A stretch of 64,000 nucleotides of DNA from Sphingobacterium tabacisoli (GTDB taxonomy: Bacteria > Bacteroidota > Bacteroidia > Sphingobacteriales > Sphingobacteriaceae): contig NZ_JAEQMU010000007.1 of assembly GCF_017908035.1 (NCBI RefSeq), forward strand, positions 62,001-126,000, written 5' to 3'. Shown here one piece after another: positions 52,267 to 61,525 of the stretch. How positions within the stretch are numbered: position 1 is the first letter of the stretch; each line of letters opens with the position of its first letter. The notes under the pieces are model-generated. The model was given only the letters and a program-made list of their open reading frames with translations. It was not told where the DNA came from and did no database searches. Position numbers and translations under genes: made by a program.

Positions 52267-53181
52267 TTAAAATAACTTTTCGGGATAAGCTCCCGCAGCA
52301 ATAAGCTTTGAGATACTCTCCTTTACGATCGGCTTATCCTCGGAATAAGTAACCCCAAACCATTTCGATGACGTTGGAATCACTTTAAAATCAGCAAGAC
52401 GATTTTTTACCATGTAATCTGGCACCGATGGAATGAAAAACTCAGCTTTCAAGTTTTCCGCATTTTCTTCCACAAACTTAGGGAACATAGCCAATGCTAT
52501 CTCAAATACCTTCGGTGTGAATCCCCAGAAATTCATAGAAACCCGTGTATCCGCGGCGAGCTCCGTTTCGACTCCGTTCTCCTCATATACAATCTTTTTC
52601 GCTCCGGAAACATCTTCTTTATAATAGATATTAGTACGTTCTGTAACACTATCCATGTTTCCATCGGCAGATACTTCACATACTCCTCTAGAGACATAGC
52701 CGTAGTCCGACATTGTATTACCCACTTCAAATCCCATCAATGACATATGTGTATCCGAAACCTCATTATTTAGGAAGTTAGCCATCTTAACAAAAGAATC
52801 CGTACCATAAAAATCGTCTGCATTAATCACACAGAACGGCTCGTTGATAAGATCTTTTGCGCTAAGTACAGCATGGGCCGTACCCCAGGGTTTTGTACGT
52901 TCGATTACACGATCCACTCCAAACTTTGTCAAGTCAAAATCTTGGAAAGCATAATCAACTTCGATCAATCCCTTAAATTTAGCGTCAAATTTTTCGCGCA
53001 TGATGCTTTCAAACTCCTGACGGATAATAAAGACTACTTTTCCAAATCCAGCGTGTATAGCATCATATATAGAATAATCGATAATAGTCTCCCCATGAGG
53101 GCCAAAACTATCTACTTGTTTCAAAGATCCATAACGACTCGCCATCCCAGCTGCTAAAACTAACAAAGTAGGTTTTCCCAT
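52267..53181 (-). CDS. Sugar-phosphate nucleotidyltransferase
   Basis: 304 residues from ATG 53181 (MGKPTLLVLAAGMASRYG); 14 earlier codons would read MCTIRKK and are not needed. The NTP-transferase fold shows LLVLAAGMASRYGSLKQVDS (G-rich loop with the R and K of the family), ETIIDYSIYDA, NADDFYGTDS (the D metal-ligand loop about residue 106) and TRVSMNFWGFTPKVF. Enzymes of this group couple NTP to sugar 1-phosphates; specificity is not predictable. There is no adjacent glycan gene. Monocistronic, with a terminator directly downstream. Confidence 0.85.
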   Translation of the reverse strand: MGKPTLLVLAAGMASRYGSLKQVDSFGPHGETIIDYSIYDAIHAGFGKVVFIIRQEFESIMREKFDAKFKGLIEVDYAFQDFDLTKFGVDRVIERTKPWGTAHAVLSAKDLINEPFCVINADDFYGTDSFVKMANFLNNEVSDTHMSLMGFEVGNTMSDYGYVSRGVCEVSADGNMDSVTERTNIYYKEDVSGAKKIVYEENGVETELAADTRVSMNFWGFTPKVFEIALAMFPKFVEENAENLKAEFFIPSVPDYMVKNRLADFKVIPTSSKWFGVTYSEDKPIVKESISKLIAAGAYPEKLF

Positions 53182-53335
53182 AATATGTAATATAGTTATA
53201 TGCTTTTTTCTAATTGTGCACAAACCTACATAAATTCATTTTTATGTGCAATATAATTGACTCATATTAATGAATTTATGTAGTTCTCCTCAACCGGCCT
53301 TAAGGCCATCAGATAGAGAAGACAAAGTATCGATA

Positions 53336-54883
53336 CTATTTCTTTTTAAAGAAGGCGTTCAATAGGCCATTAGCCAGTTTACCAATCAACTTGACTCCCT
53401 CACGGGCCAGTGTCCGGCTCGCTTGTGTCTGAGCGGCTTCCATCGGGGTTTGCCTTCTAGACCGCGTAGCCGTTGGTCTACTCGCTTCTTTCTCTGCCTG
53501 CTGACGGGCCTTTGCTTCTTCTTTCAATCTATTGGCAGCCAACAACCTTTCCTCCAAGATTTCGGCTGCTGTCCGTCGCTCTATCCGTTCTTGATATTTT
53601 GTAAAAAAAGAAGATCCCTTGATGAGCTCTTCATACTGCGAACTAGCACAAGGCCCCATTACAGCCCGAGCGGGCACCAAATGCGTAGCCACCACCTCTG
53701 TCGGAATTCCCTTATCATTCAACACCGTTACTAGTGCCTGTCCTGTCCCCAGGGATGTAAGCACTTTATCTATCTGATAGAACTCCGAGGTCGGATAAGT
53801 CTTTACCGTCTTACGTAGATTCTCCGCATCATTGGGAGTAAAAGCCCGTAGCGCATGCTGTATTCTATTTCCTAATTGGCCTAATACACTCTCAGGAATA
53901 TCCGTTGCTGCCTGAGTACAGAAGAAAACCCCAACACCTTTGGAACGAATCAAACGTACAATTTGTTCAATCTGTGTTAAAAAGGCCTTAGATGCCCCAT
54001 TGAATAACAAATGAGCTTCGTCAAAGAAGAACACCAATTTGGGCTTGTCCAAATCTCCTACTTCTGGCAACTTCTTAAATAACTGTGCCAACAGACTTAA
54101 TAAAAAGGTAGAGAAAAGTAACGGCTGGTCCTGAATGTCGGAGATATTCAAAAGAGAAATAACACCCTTGCCATCCACTTTTCCAAACAGATCATTGATA
54201 TCAAACTCTCTTTCTCCAAATACATCGGACACCCCTTGTTGTTCTATGGCAACAATCTTTCGCAATATAGCGCCAGAACTCGCAGCACTGATTCTTCCGT
54301 AATCATCTTTGATCTCCTCCCCACCAGGTCCATCAGAAAGATAGCTCAAAAGTCTTTTTAAATCCGTAAAATCCACTACAGGTAATTGCGTATCCTCTGC
54401 ATATTTAAAAATAGCGCTCAACACCCCCGACTGGGTATCATTTAAGTCCAAAATTCTGGACAAAAGCACCGGACCAAAGTCCTCGATAGTGACACGCATG
54501 GGAGCCCCTAGCTTGCCACTCAGCGAAAACAATTCTATCGGAAATGCAGAAGGCTCAAACGGAATACCGACAGCCTGCCCACGTTCAAGCAGTGCATCAT
54601 TCGTCTTCCCTGCTTCGGCCAAGCCGGACAAATCTCCTTTCACATCCAACATAAAAACAGGAACTCCGGCATCCGAAAGCTGTTCGGCCATCAATTGCAG
54701 TGTACGCGTTTTACCCGTACCCGTCGCTCCGGCGATCAGCCCATGACGGTTCATCATCTTCAAAGCCAGATTCACCTTAGCATCTGTCACTACCTCACCA
54801 TCTAAAATACCGGACCCCAATTGAATAAAAGGTCCTTTGGGATTATAAGAAGCTAGAACTTTATCAATAAACTGTTGTTTCAT
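53336..54883 (-). CDS. HerA-like helicase domain ATPase (DUF853)
   Basis: 515 residues. The P-loop is GLIAGATGTGKTRTLQ (about residues 49-64), the Walker B is KLVFFFDEAHLLF (about 287-299), and the arginine region is FFCTQAATDIPESVLGQLGNRIQHALRAF (shown here in part only, about 322-350). The C-terminus is highly charged (RRTAAEILEERLLAA, about 430-445) and ends in a basic, helical tail. The DUF853/HerA-FtsK superfamily pumps or unwinds DNA; this branch has no known partner. No NurA or other nuclease adjoins it. Start ATG at 54883. Confidence 0.88.
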   Translation of the reverse strand: MKQQFIDKVLASYNPKGPFIQLGSGILDGEVVTDAKVNLALKMMNRHGLIAGATGTGKTRTLQLMAEQLSDAGVPVFMLDVKGDLSGLAEAGKTNDALLERGQAVGIPFEPSAFPIELFSLSGKLGAPMRVTIEDFGPVLLSRILDLNDTQSGVLSAIFKYAEDTQLPVVDFTDLKRLLSYLSDGPGGEEIKDDYGRISAASSGAILRKIVAIEQQGVSDVFGEREFDINDLFGKVDGKGVISLLNISDIQDQPLLFSTFLLSLLAQLFKKLPEVGDLDKPKLVFFFDEAHLLFNGASKAFLTQIEQIVRLIRSKGVGVFFCTQAATDIPESVLGQLGNRIQHALRAFTPNDAENLRKTVKTYPTSEFYQIDKVLTSLGTGQALVTVLNDKGIPTEVVATHLVPARAVMGPCASSQYEELIKGSSFFTKYQERIERRTAAEILEERLLAANRLKEEAKARQQAEKEASRPTATRSRRQTPMEAAQTQASRTLAREGVKLIGKLANGLLNAFFKKK

Positions 54884-55066
54884 TATGTCAACAAATTAGT
54901 GTTTGTACTATCGAATTTATAAATAATCGGTCAATTATCTGAATTAAATAATCCCACAAAACAATACATATTGCCAAAAACAACAATAACTCAACCTTTA
55001 TTCGCTTCTTTTGTAATTTTTTTATAATAAAATTTCAAATAACATCCTGTTTGCAGATTTTTATTT

Positions 55067-55074
55067 TATTTTTG
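55067..55074 (+). promoter_or_regulatory. -7 element of the 122-residue hypothetical gene
   Basis: TATTTTTG, a full match, ends 5 nt before the GTG start at 55080. A TTTG at 55050 is only 13 bp upstream, shorter than usual. Confidence 0.45.
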
Positions 55075-55079
55075 TCAAA

Positions 55080-55448
55080 GTGAAAATAACAAAGAGCATA
55101 TCCCTATTTAGCAAAGCACAGCGAATCATCGCTGCTAAAGTTTGCTTCTTTGTATTTTTTACCAAGATGCTAATATCTGCCTCTCCTATGTTTATGGATG
55201 TGTTGGACAAAGGCACAATATTACAAGTAGTCATGCAACTGGAGGTCGAATTGACCTCAAAAGGAGCCAACAGTAACAATGAAGACCTACACGAACATGG
55301 TGTAAAAGTTTTCAAACCTGACGCTATTGACTACCTTACCTTCAATCCTTCAGTGGAGAACAACGGAAAGCAACGCAACTATCTCCGTAATGAAAAGGGG
55401 ATTTGTAGCTATCACCCATCTGTTCCCACTCCGCCTCCTAACTGTTAA
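55080..55448 (+). CDS. Small hypothetical protein with N-terminal hydrophobic helix
   Basis: 122 residues from a GTG at 55080. One hydrophobic helix (AAKVCFFVFFTKMLISASPMFM, about residues 18-39) may act as signal or anchor. The rest is polar, and the end is Pro-rich with a final Cys (PSVPTPPPNC). I do not recognise a family. A true start at an internal Met is possible. It has a promoter-like element of its own and precedes the SulP gene by 131 bp. Confidence that it is a real gene is moderate. Confidence 0.5.
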   Translation: MKITKSISLFSKAQRIIAAKVCFFVFFTKMLISASPMFMDVLDKGTILQVVMQLEVELTSKGANSNNEDLHEHGVKVFKPDAIDYLTFNPSVENNGKQRNYLRNEKGICSYHPSVPTPPPNC

Positions 55449-55579
55449 GATAGATTTTTTAAACTCTTCACACACCTGATGTAGCCTTTTTGGGGACGCA
55501 ATGGGGTATGAAATGTAGTTTACACGCTATTTTAAACAACACATTTAGACATTATTTAAAGTTTATGTTAGGAACACGT

Positions 55580-57169
55580 ATGTCCGCTTTTCTAAAATTA
55601 TCGAAAAGGGACTTAAAATATGACTTCCCTGCTAGTATTGTGGTCTTTCTTGTCGCCTTGCCCCTATGTTTGGGTATAGCAATGGCTTCAGGAGCTCCCC
55701 TTTTTGCAGGTATATTGACAGGAGTTATAGGCGGGCTAGTAGTAGCTTCATTCTCCGGCTCACAACTCAGTGTGAGTGGACCAGCTGCAGGATTGACCAC
55801 CATCGTTTATGGTGCTATACAGCAATTAGGAGCCTATGAGACATTCTTACTCGCAGTAGTTATCGCTGGTATTGTACAACTCGTATTAGGTATTATAAAG
55901 GCCGGGATGATAGGCAATTTCTTCCCTTCATCTGTCATTCTTGGCATGCTGACTGCTATTGGTATCACGATTATATTAAAGCAGCTTCCTCTTGCCTTTG
56001 GCATGACCGGAGCCCACGCTTTCGAACTGGAAGACGGAGGAGGGATAGCGGCATTCAAAGACACCGTATTCGCTGCTGTCAATTTAGGAGCAGCAGTGAT
56101 CTGTTTTCTTTCCTTAGCCATACTTATCTATTGGCCTACCATCAAAGGACTCAATAAACTTCCTGCTCCACTTGCTGTAGTTATTGTAGGTATAACGTTA
56201 GGATTTGCGTTTCAGGGAACACCCTTCGCATTGACTCTTGGCGAAACTCACTTTGTAGCCATACCTACTGTATCCTCCTTCGAAGAATTCACGGGATTAT
56301 TTATCTTTCCAGACTTCACACAGATTGCAAATCCTGATGTATGGATGGTAGCGGTCACTATTGCTGTCGTAGCCAGTTTAGAAACGCTGCTTAGTATAGA
56401 AGCAGTAGACAAGCTAGATCCCTTCAAAAGAGTATCACCTACGAATAGGGAATTAGTAGCACAAGGAGTCGGAAATATGACATCTGGGCTGTTGGGAGGT
56501 ATACCACTGACATCCGTTATCGTCCGGTCATCAGCCAATGCCAATTCAGGAGGGCGTACACGACAATCTGCTATACTACATGGTATCTGGCTATTATTAG
56601 CTGTACTCGCCATTCCATTTGTTATCAATTTGATACCGCTTGCCTGTTTAGCGGCCATCCTATTACACACCGGTTACAAATTAGCTAAGCCCGCATTATT
56701 CAAATCAATGTACGGCAAGGGATTAGATCAATTTATCCCATTTATTGTCACCGTGATCGCTATCGTGGCGACAGACCTCCTAAAAGGCGTAGGAATCGGT
56801 ATTCTTGTATCCATGTTTTACATTTTTAGAGCGAACATACAGAATGCATTTATCTTCGATTTCACGAAAGATCCGGAAACAGACGATCAGGCAGATAGCA
56901 AAGTGGTGATCACGCTTGCCGAAGAAGTCACTTTCTTAAATAAAGCGGCCATACAAAAACAGCTTTATGACTTACCCAAAACCGTAAAGTCAGTTACAAT
57001 AAATGGTCGTAACAGTAAATTTATAGACAAGGATGTAATCGAGGTTATTAAGGACTACGAACAAAATGCACTAAGCAAAGGCGTAGAAATATCCCTAATA
57101 GATATCGCCTACAAAAAGCAACCACAGAAAAATTTCAAACGCTCTAAAAAAGAAGTTTTAGAGAACTAA
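55580..57169 (+). CDS. SulP-family anion transporter, probably bicarbonate
   Basis: 529 residues from ATG 55580, which has an AGGAAC box 9 nt upstream; earlier in-frame codons are unlike the family. About eleven to twelve membrane helices carry FPASIVVFLVALPLCLGIAM, SGPAAGLTTIVYGAI and GVGNMTSGLLGGIPLTSVIVRSSANANSGG. A C-terminal STAS domain follows (about 430-515, VVITLAEEVTFLNKAAIQ). A beta-carbonic anhydrase gene follows 134 bp later, so the transporter probably imports bicarbonate or sulfate, with bicarbonate the better guess. Confidence 0.88.
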   Translation: MSAFLKLSKRDLKYDFPASIVVFLVALPLCLGIAMASGAPLFAGILTGVIGGLVVASFSGSQLSVSGPAAGLTTIVYGAIQQLGAYETFLLAVVIAGIVQLVLGIIKAGMIGNFFPSSVILGMLTAIGITIILKQLPLAFGMTGAHAFELEDGGGIAAFKDTVFAAVNLGAAVICFLSLAILIYWPTIKGLNKLPAPLAVVIVGITLGFAFQGTPFALTLGETHFVAIPTVSSFEEFTGLFIFPDFTQIANPDVWMVAVTIAVVASLETLLSIEAVDKLDPFKRVSPTNRELVAQGVGNMTSGLLGGIPLTSVIVRSSANANSGGRTRQSAILHGIWLLLAVLAIPFVINLIPLACLAAILLHTGYKLAKPALFKSMYGKGLDQFIPFIVTVIAIVATDLLKGVGIGILVSMFYIFRANIQNAFIFDFTKDPETDDQADSKVVITLAEEVTFLNKAAIQKQLYDLPKTVKSVTINGRNSKFIDKDVIEVIKDYEQNALSKGVEISLIDIAYKKQPQKNFKRSKKEVLEN

Positions 57170-57303
57170 AGTCTGTGCTTGAACATAACACAACACACAA
57201 GAAATCACCCACATAAGAAAATATGTAGGTGTAAAATAATAGAATTAAAGTTAAAATGCTGTAACTTGGACTCGTTTAAGCAGTCCATATATTAAAAATA
57301 AAC

Positions 57304-57951
57304 ATGGAAAATAAAGAATTAGAATTAGGTTTTCAAAAAATATTAGACGGGAACAAAGACTGGGTAAACTTTGTCAGCAAAGACCAAACTGGTCGTTTCC
57401 AACAATTGGCAAAGGGTCAGAACCCAGAAATATTATGGATCGGCTGTGCGGACAGCCGTGTTCCTGCCAACGAAATTACAGGGACAAAACCTGGAGAGGT
57501 TTTCGTACACCGTAACATCGCAAATATGGTAATTCACTCCGATATGAGCATGCTATCTGTACTGGATTATGCCGTAAATGTATTAAAAGTAAAGCAAGTT
57601 ATTATTGCTGGTCATTACGGTTGTGGTGGAGTTGCAGCTTCGTTAAGCCGTCAGCAATTTGGCATTATCGACAACTGGCTATGCCACATCAAAGATGTAT
57701 ATCGTATCCATGCTTCAGAAATAGATGCGATTACAGATCATGATAAGAAAGTAGACCGCTTGATTGAACTAAATGTAAAAGAACAAGTGTTCAATCTATG
57801 TACAACTTCAATAATCCAGAATGCATGGAAAGAAAGAAATGACCTTGCTGTACATGGTATGGTTATCAATATCGGTACCGGTGAATTAACAGATCTTGGT
57901 TGTACATTTACGAGTAACGACGACCTTGGCGATATCTTTGCTTATAAATAG
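57304..57951 (+). CDS. Beta-class carbonic anhydrase
   Basis: 215 residues. The zinc ligands are in WIGCADSRVPANEI (Cys and Asp-Arg pair) and HYGCGGV (His and Cys, about residues 102-108), as in E. coli Can. It interconverts CO2 and bicarbonate, supplying carboxylases. It follows the SulP transporter gene, a common pairing for bicarbonate uptake. A near-consensus -7 (TAACTTGG at 57262) lies upstream, so it may also be transcribed alone. A strong bidirectional terminator follows. Confidence 0.94.
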   Translation: MENKELELGFQKILDGNKDWVNFVSKDQTGRFQQLAKGQNPEILWIGCADSRVPANEITGTKPGEVFVHRNIANMVIHSDMSMLSVLDYAVNVLKVKQVIIAGHYGCGGVAASLSRQQFGIIDNWLCHIKDVYRIHASEIDAITDHDKKVDRLIELNVKEQVFNLCTTSIIQNAWKERNDLAVHGMVINIGTGELTDLGCTFTSNDDLGDIFAYK

Positions 57952-57969
57952 GAAGATATAGAATCAAAC

Positions 57970-58006
57970 AAAAAAAGCAATGAGAATAAGTCTCATTGCT
58001 TTTTTT
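57970..58006. terminator. Bidirectional terminator after carbonic anhydrase
   Basis: AAAAAAAGCAATGAGA (57970-57985) pairs with TCTCATTGCTTTTTTT (57991-58006), a 16-bp stem with 5-nt loop. It ends both the carbonic-anhydrase transcript and the minus-strand operon. Confidence 0.92.
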
Positions 58007-58024
58007 GTTGTAAGGTGCCTATTA

Positions 58025-59200
58025 TCAACTAAGCACCGACTTGACGCCAATTTTTTCGAGCGTGGTATAAACCTTGAACAATGCTCTAGGCACGTGAAAA
58101 CAGCCCTTCCATTTCCCTCCTTTCAAGCTTAACAAAGGCTCTCCTTGACGATTCAGATAACCATACCACTCACCATACTGAGGGTCTGAAAACTTATCGA
58201 ATGAATACTGATCTAACCGTTCGAACCATTCTTTACATTTTAAATTGCCAGTATAGGCATATCCTTTAGCCATACAAACTAAAGCTTCCAAATGTACCCA
58301 CCACAATTTCTGATCCCATTCCAATTGCTGCAATGGTTTGTTTAATATATCTTTAAAGTATACTATCCCTCCATGCTCCTCATCCCAACCATATTCTAAA
58401 GCACGCAAAGCAATATCTACGCATCTCTGCATAAGTAAGGGATCTCTTTTACGCTCCGCAAGATCCATCATAAACCACATTGCTTCAATAATATGACCTG
58501 GATTTACCAACCTACCTTCAAAACTATCAGAAAAGCTTCCATCTAAATGAACATTTTCCATAATGAGCCCTGATTCCTCCTGATAAAAGACATTCATGAC
58601 TTCATGAATAACCTTATCGATAAGTTCATCCACTATTTTACTACCGACTATATGCTCTAACTCTAAAGACAAGTTACTCAATATCATAGGTAACGCAAAC
58701 CCCTTGAGCGATCTAGTATCAGGGTATCCCTTATCATACTTACCTTTAGGATTATCCTGTCGTTCTAAAATTCTCTTGAAAGTATCATGAGCTATCTGGC
58801 CATATTCATCTGTTCCGGTAATTTTATACAAAGAAGCTAACCCCATACTCGCAAAACAGTCCGAAAAAATATTGTAGGGCTGCACAAGAGCACACCCGGA
58901 TCTATCCAAAGAAAAATACCAATCCCCCCGCTCATCTCGCCCATGATCCAAAATAAATCTCGCCCCTTGAATAGCCATATCTTTCCAGACAATGTTTTGC
59001 TCCACCTCATTATAGAGGGCGGACATTGTCCAGATCTGTCGTCCTTGTAGCCACATAAATTTGTCCGTATCAAAAACAGAACCGTCCCTATCTAAACAGG
59101 TGAAAAAACCACCATACTTTTCATCGTTGGAGTGCTTAACCCAAAAAGGCATCACATTTTCCAGTAATTCCCGCTTATATTTTTCAACAAATGCTTCCAT
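58025..59200 (-). CDS. AGE-family epimerase (N-acylglucosamine 2-epimerase type)
   Basis: 391 residues, the usual length of the (alpha/alpha)6-barrel epimerases. Motifs shared with renin-binding protein/GlcNAc 2-epimerase are PYNIFSDCFASMGLASLYK (about residues 109-127), GRLVNPGHIIEAMWFMMD (about 230-247), LWWVHLEALV (about 301) and WKGCFHVPRAL (about 367-377). It interconverts GlcNAc and ManNAc, or a related 2-epimer pair. It is the final gene of a minus-strand operon with GDSL esterases and a NagX-like acyltransferase, which favours an amino-sugar over cellobiose. Confidence 0.88.
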   Translation of the reverse strand: MEAFVEKYKRELLENVMPFWVKHSNDEKYGGFFTCLDRDGSVFDTDKFMWLQGRQIWTMSALYNEVEQNIVWKDMAIQGARFILDHGRDERGDWYFSLDRSGCALVQPYNIFSDCFASMGLASLYKITGTDEYGQIAHDTFKRILERQDNPKGKYDKGYPDTRSLKGFALPMILSNLSLELEHIVGSKIVDELIDKVIHEVMNVFYQEESGLIMENVHLDGSFSDSFEGRLVNPGHIIEAMWFMMDLAERKRDPLLMQRCVDIALRALEYGWDEEHGGIVYFKDILNKPLQQLEWDQKLWWVHLEALVCMAKGYAYTGNLKCKEWFERLDQYSFDKFSDPQYGEWYGYLNRQGEPLLSLKGGKWKGCFHVPRALFKVYTTLEKIGVKSVLS

Positions 59201-59204
59201 CTCT

Positions 59205-60143
59205 TTATTTGCTCAGTGCTTCTATATATTCTTTATATCTATTGTACAAATGTCCCGCTTGCAGGTAGGCTGATTGAGGGCTCATAAAATGAGAAAACTC
59301 AAATGTAATTGCTTTATCGTACCCAGCCTTTTTCGCGGCTTCCAGTTTCAATCTTAATTTTTCAAACTTGATCGGTAAAAACTTGATGGGCATGTCCCGA
59401 TCAAAAGATTCAGCATTAGTCCAGCATTCCATATTATATTTATCCGCCAGTTTTTTATTAACGCTAAAAAAGTCTTCCAATTCATGATAATCAATGTGTC
59501 CGTCTTGAAACGCAACTGCATCTACTGAGGTATGAATTTCATCAAAAATTTCGTTCCATTCCCGCTCATGTTCCTGAAGCGATACAACATCAGACTTTGT
59601 CAGGGATGAGGTAGCTGCCATCACAGCCTTCTTACCATCTATCCATGGAGAAATAAATGTTGGGAGCCCTCCACTGACTGCTTTACACTGCTCTCCCAGT
59701 ATACGAAAAGCACTTGCTGCGCCTTTAGTCTGACGGCTTATCTCCATACTTAAGTACCATCCGCCAAAACTTTTATACGTACCGTACTTCGCCCACACTT
59801 CGTCAATCACAAAACGATTGGCATCTATCTCATGCTGCATATCTCCTGTATCCCAATACTTACCACTATCGTAAAGTCCGAAGAAAAACTTCATACCATG
59901 CTTATCAGCTAATTGAAGAAACATTTCGACCAAGTCGACCGGTGGTTCATAGCACCCCATTCGATCGATCAATAATGGTGAAGGGTAGGTGATAAATCGA
60001 CGATAACCGCTACGGATCAAAATAACAGTATCAATACCTACGGCTTTCATATAGCCAAAATCACGATCCCATTCCGCTCTACCCCAGTTTTGATGAGGGA
60101 TATCATGGCTGATTTCATCCAAAAAAGTTCCTGTTATCTTCAT
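59205..60143 (-). CDS. DUF4434 glycoside-hydrolase-like protein
   Basis: 312 residues, no signal peptide. It starts MKITGTFLDEISHDIPHQNW and reads as a TIM-barrel: MKAVGIDTVILIRSGYRRF, KFFFGLYDSGKYWD, GWYLSMEISRQ, DVVSLQEHER (near residue 190) and KAITFEFSHFMSP at the end. This is the DUF4434 pattern, related to glycoside hydrolase clans. The acidic candidates are in LYDSGKYW, YLSMEIS and FEFSHF. It has a TAG/ATG junction with the upstream GDSL gene and is followed 4 bp later by AGE. No biochemical activity is established. Confidence 0.85.
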   Translation of the reverse strand: MKITGTFLDEISHDIPHQNWGRAEWDRDFGYMKAVGIDTVILIRSGYRRFITYPSPLLIDRMGCYEPPVDLVEMFLQLADKHGMKFFFGLYDSGKYWDTGDMQHEIDANRFVIDEVWAKYGTYKSFGGWYLSMEISRQTKGAASAFRILGEQCKAVSGGLPTFISPWIDGKKAVMAATSSLTKSDVVSLQEHEREWNEIFDEIHTSVDAVAFQDGHIDYHELEDFFSVNKKLADKYNMECWTNAESFDRDMPIKFLPIKFEKLRLKLEAAKKAGYDKAITFEFSHFMSPQSAYLQAGHLYNRYKEYIEALSK

Positions 60144-60818
60144 CTATAAATATTTATTTGCTTTTAAATAATTCACCCATTTTATATAAGCCTCCGTGTT
60201 CACATGAATTCCATCCATGGTAAATTCCTTCTTCAACACATAATCATCAGCTAGTACGGATTTGACATCGATGTAGATCACACCATACCTTCTAGCTAAC
60301 TCCATAATGCCGCTGTTTAAGTCCTTTATCTTTTGTTCCTTTCCAAAAAGATAATCGTATTTAAGCACCGCTTCATTCAATGGCAGCGTACTTTGTACAA
60401 AGATTTTAGTCGCAGGACTTTCTCTTTGGATAGTTTGAATAATTTTTTCGTAGTTTTTTAAGCTCCATGCTGTAGACAAACCACGGCCCACATCATTGAT
60501 ACCCATCATTAAAAAGATCTTCTTAGGTTTTGAACTGATAGCTCCTTTTATACGGGCTTTCATGCCAAAAGTATTATCACCACCGATTCCCCTGTTACCA
60601 ATTTTATATTTTCGACCAACCAATTCCTGCCAAGGCCCTCTTTCTGTTATACTGTTTCCAAAAAAAACAACATCATATTTAACAGCGTTTAGTTCATTAT
60701 ACAATTTTTCGCGACTTTCATAGTACCAGTTATTGTAGGTACTATCTTGAGATTTATCTTGAGCAAAAGCTGAGAACAAACCAAAAAAACCTAACAAACC
60801 CATAACCATCTTTTTCAT
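60144..60818 (-). CDS. Secreted SGNH/GDSL hydrolase (first of tandem pair in sequence order)
   Basis: 224 residues. A signal peptide (about 1-19, ending FSAFAQ) precedes the SGNH fold: DVVFFGNSITERGPW (Ser in GNSIT, block I), GNRGIGGDNTFG (block II Gly), MMGINDVGRG (block III Asn) and MDGIHVNTEAY (block V Asp-His). All four blocks are intact, so it should be an active esterase, for instance on O-acetylated sugars. It shares block sequences with the adjacent paralogue at 60821. Confidence 0.92.
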   Translation of the reverse strand: MKKMVMGLLGFFGLFSAFAQDKSQDSTYNNWYYESREKLYNELNAVKYDVVFFGNSITERGPWQELVGRKYKIGNRGIGGDNTFGMKARIKGAISSKPKKIFLMMGINDVGRGLSTAWSLKNYEKIIQTIQRESPATKIFVQSTLPLNEAVLKYDYLFGKEQKIKDLNSGIMELARRYGVIYIDVKSVLADDYVLKKEFTMDGIHVNTEAYIKWVNYLKANKYL

Positions 60819-60820
60819 AA

Positions 60821-61504
60821 TTATAGTGCTTTTACTTTCCTTAAATAATTAACAACTTCAACATAAGCAGCCACTTCCAAATGGATACCATCTGGCGTAA
60901 TTTCCGCACGGAGATTACCATTCCTATCAGCAACGATTGGGTGCAAATCAACAAACTCGACATGCTTATGAGCTGACGCAATACGCTTCAAACCATCATT
61001 CAATATCGCGATATCAGCATTATTGACAGCCTTAAACGATTCGATTAGTTTTTCAGGAAGAATCGGCAAAATACTATTGAGATAAATCTTGGTCTTAGGA
61101 GATTCCTTTTGGACACGGCGAACTATACGCTCATAATTCTGAATGATATTGCTCGTGGGAACACCTCTTTTCAAATCATTCACACCAATCATTAAAAACA
61201 GTTTTTGCGGTTCATGTCTTAATACCTCATCCAATCTCGCTAAAACCCCATATGAAATATCTCCACTAATTCCTCGATTTAGAATTGGCAAATCAGGCGC
61301 AATATCATTCCAACGCCCGGCGTCAGTTAAACTGTTTCCTAAAAAAACAACAGCACCTTTCAATATTGGCATTTTGCGGTATTGATCTAATCTTTCAGTG
61401 TATCCACTAAATACATAATTGCTATCGATACTCGTCTTTATCTGCCCATTTACAGCTATAGAAGCCAACATAGAAGCAATTATTAACACATGCTTTATCT
61501 TCAT
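60821..61504 (-). CDS. Secreted SGNH/GDSL hydrolase (tandem paralogue)
   Basis: 227 residues from ATG 61504; a TTG three codons earlier is less likely. A signal peptide (about 1-20) is followed by the four SGNH blocks: GAVVFLGNSLTDAGRW, NRGISGDISYG, LMIGVNDLKRG and PDGIHLEVAAY. It lies 2 bp from the next GDSL gene and resembles it along the whole length, so they arose by tandem duplication. Candidate role: removal of acetyl groups from an amino sugar or sialic acid before AGE action. That is inference. Confidence 0.92.
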   Translation of the reverse strand: MKIKHVLIIASMLASIAVNGQIKTSIDSNYVFSGYTERLDQYRKMPILKGAVVFLGNSLTDAGRWNDIAPDLPILNRGISGDISYGVLARLDEVLRHEPQKLFLMIGVNDLKRGVPTSNIIQNYERIVRRVQKESPKTKIYLNSILPILPEKLIESFKAVNNADIAILNDGLKRIASAHKHVEFVDLHPIVADRNGNLRAEITPDGIHLEVAAYVEVVNYLRKVKAL

Positions 61505-61525
61505 ATTACTCAAATAATAAACTAT

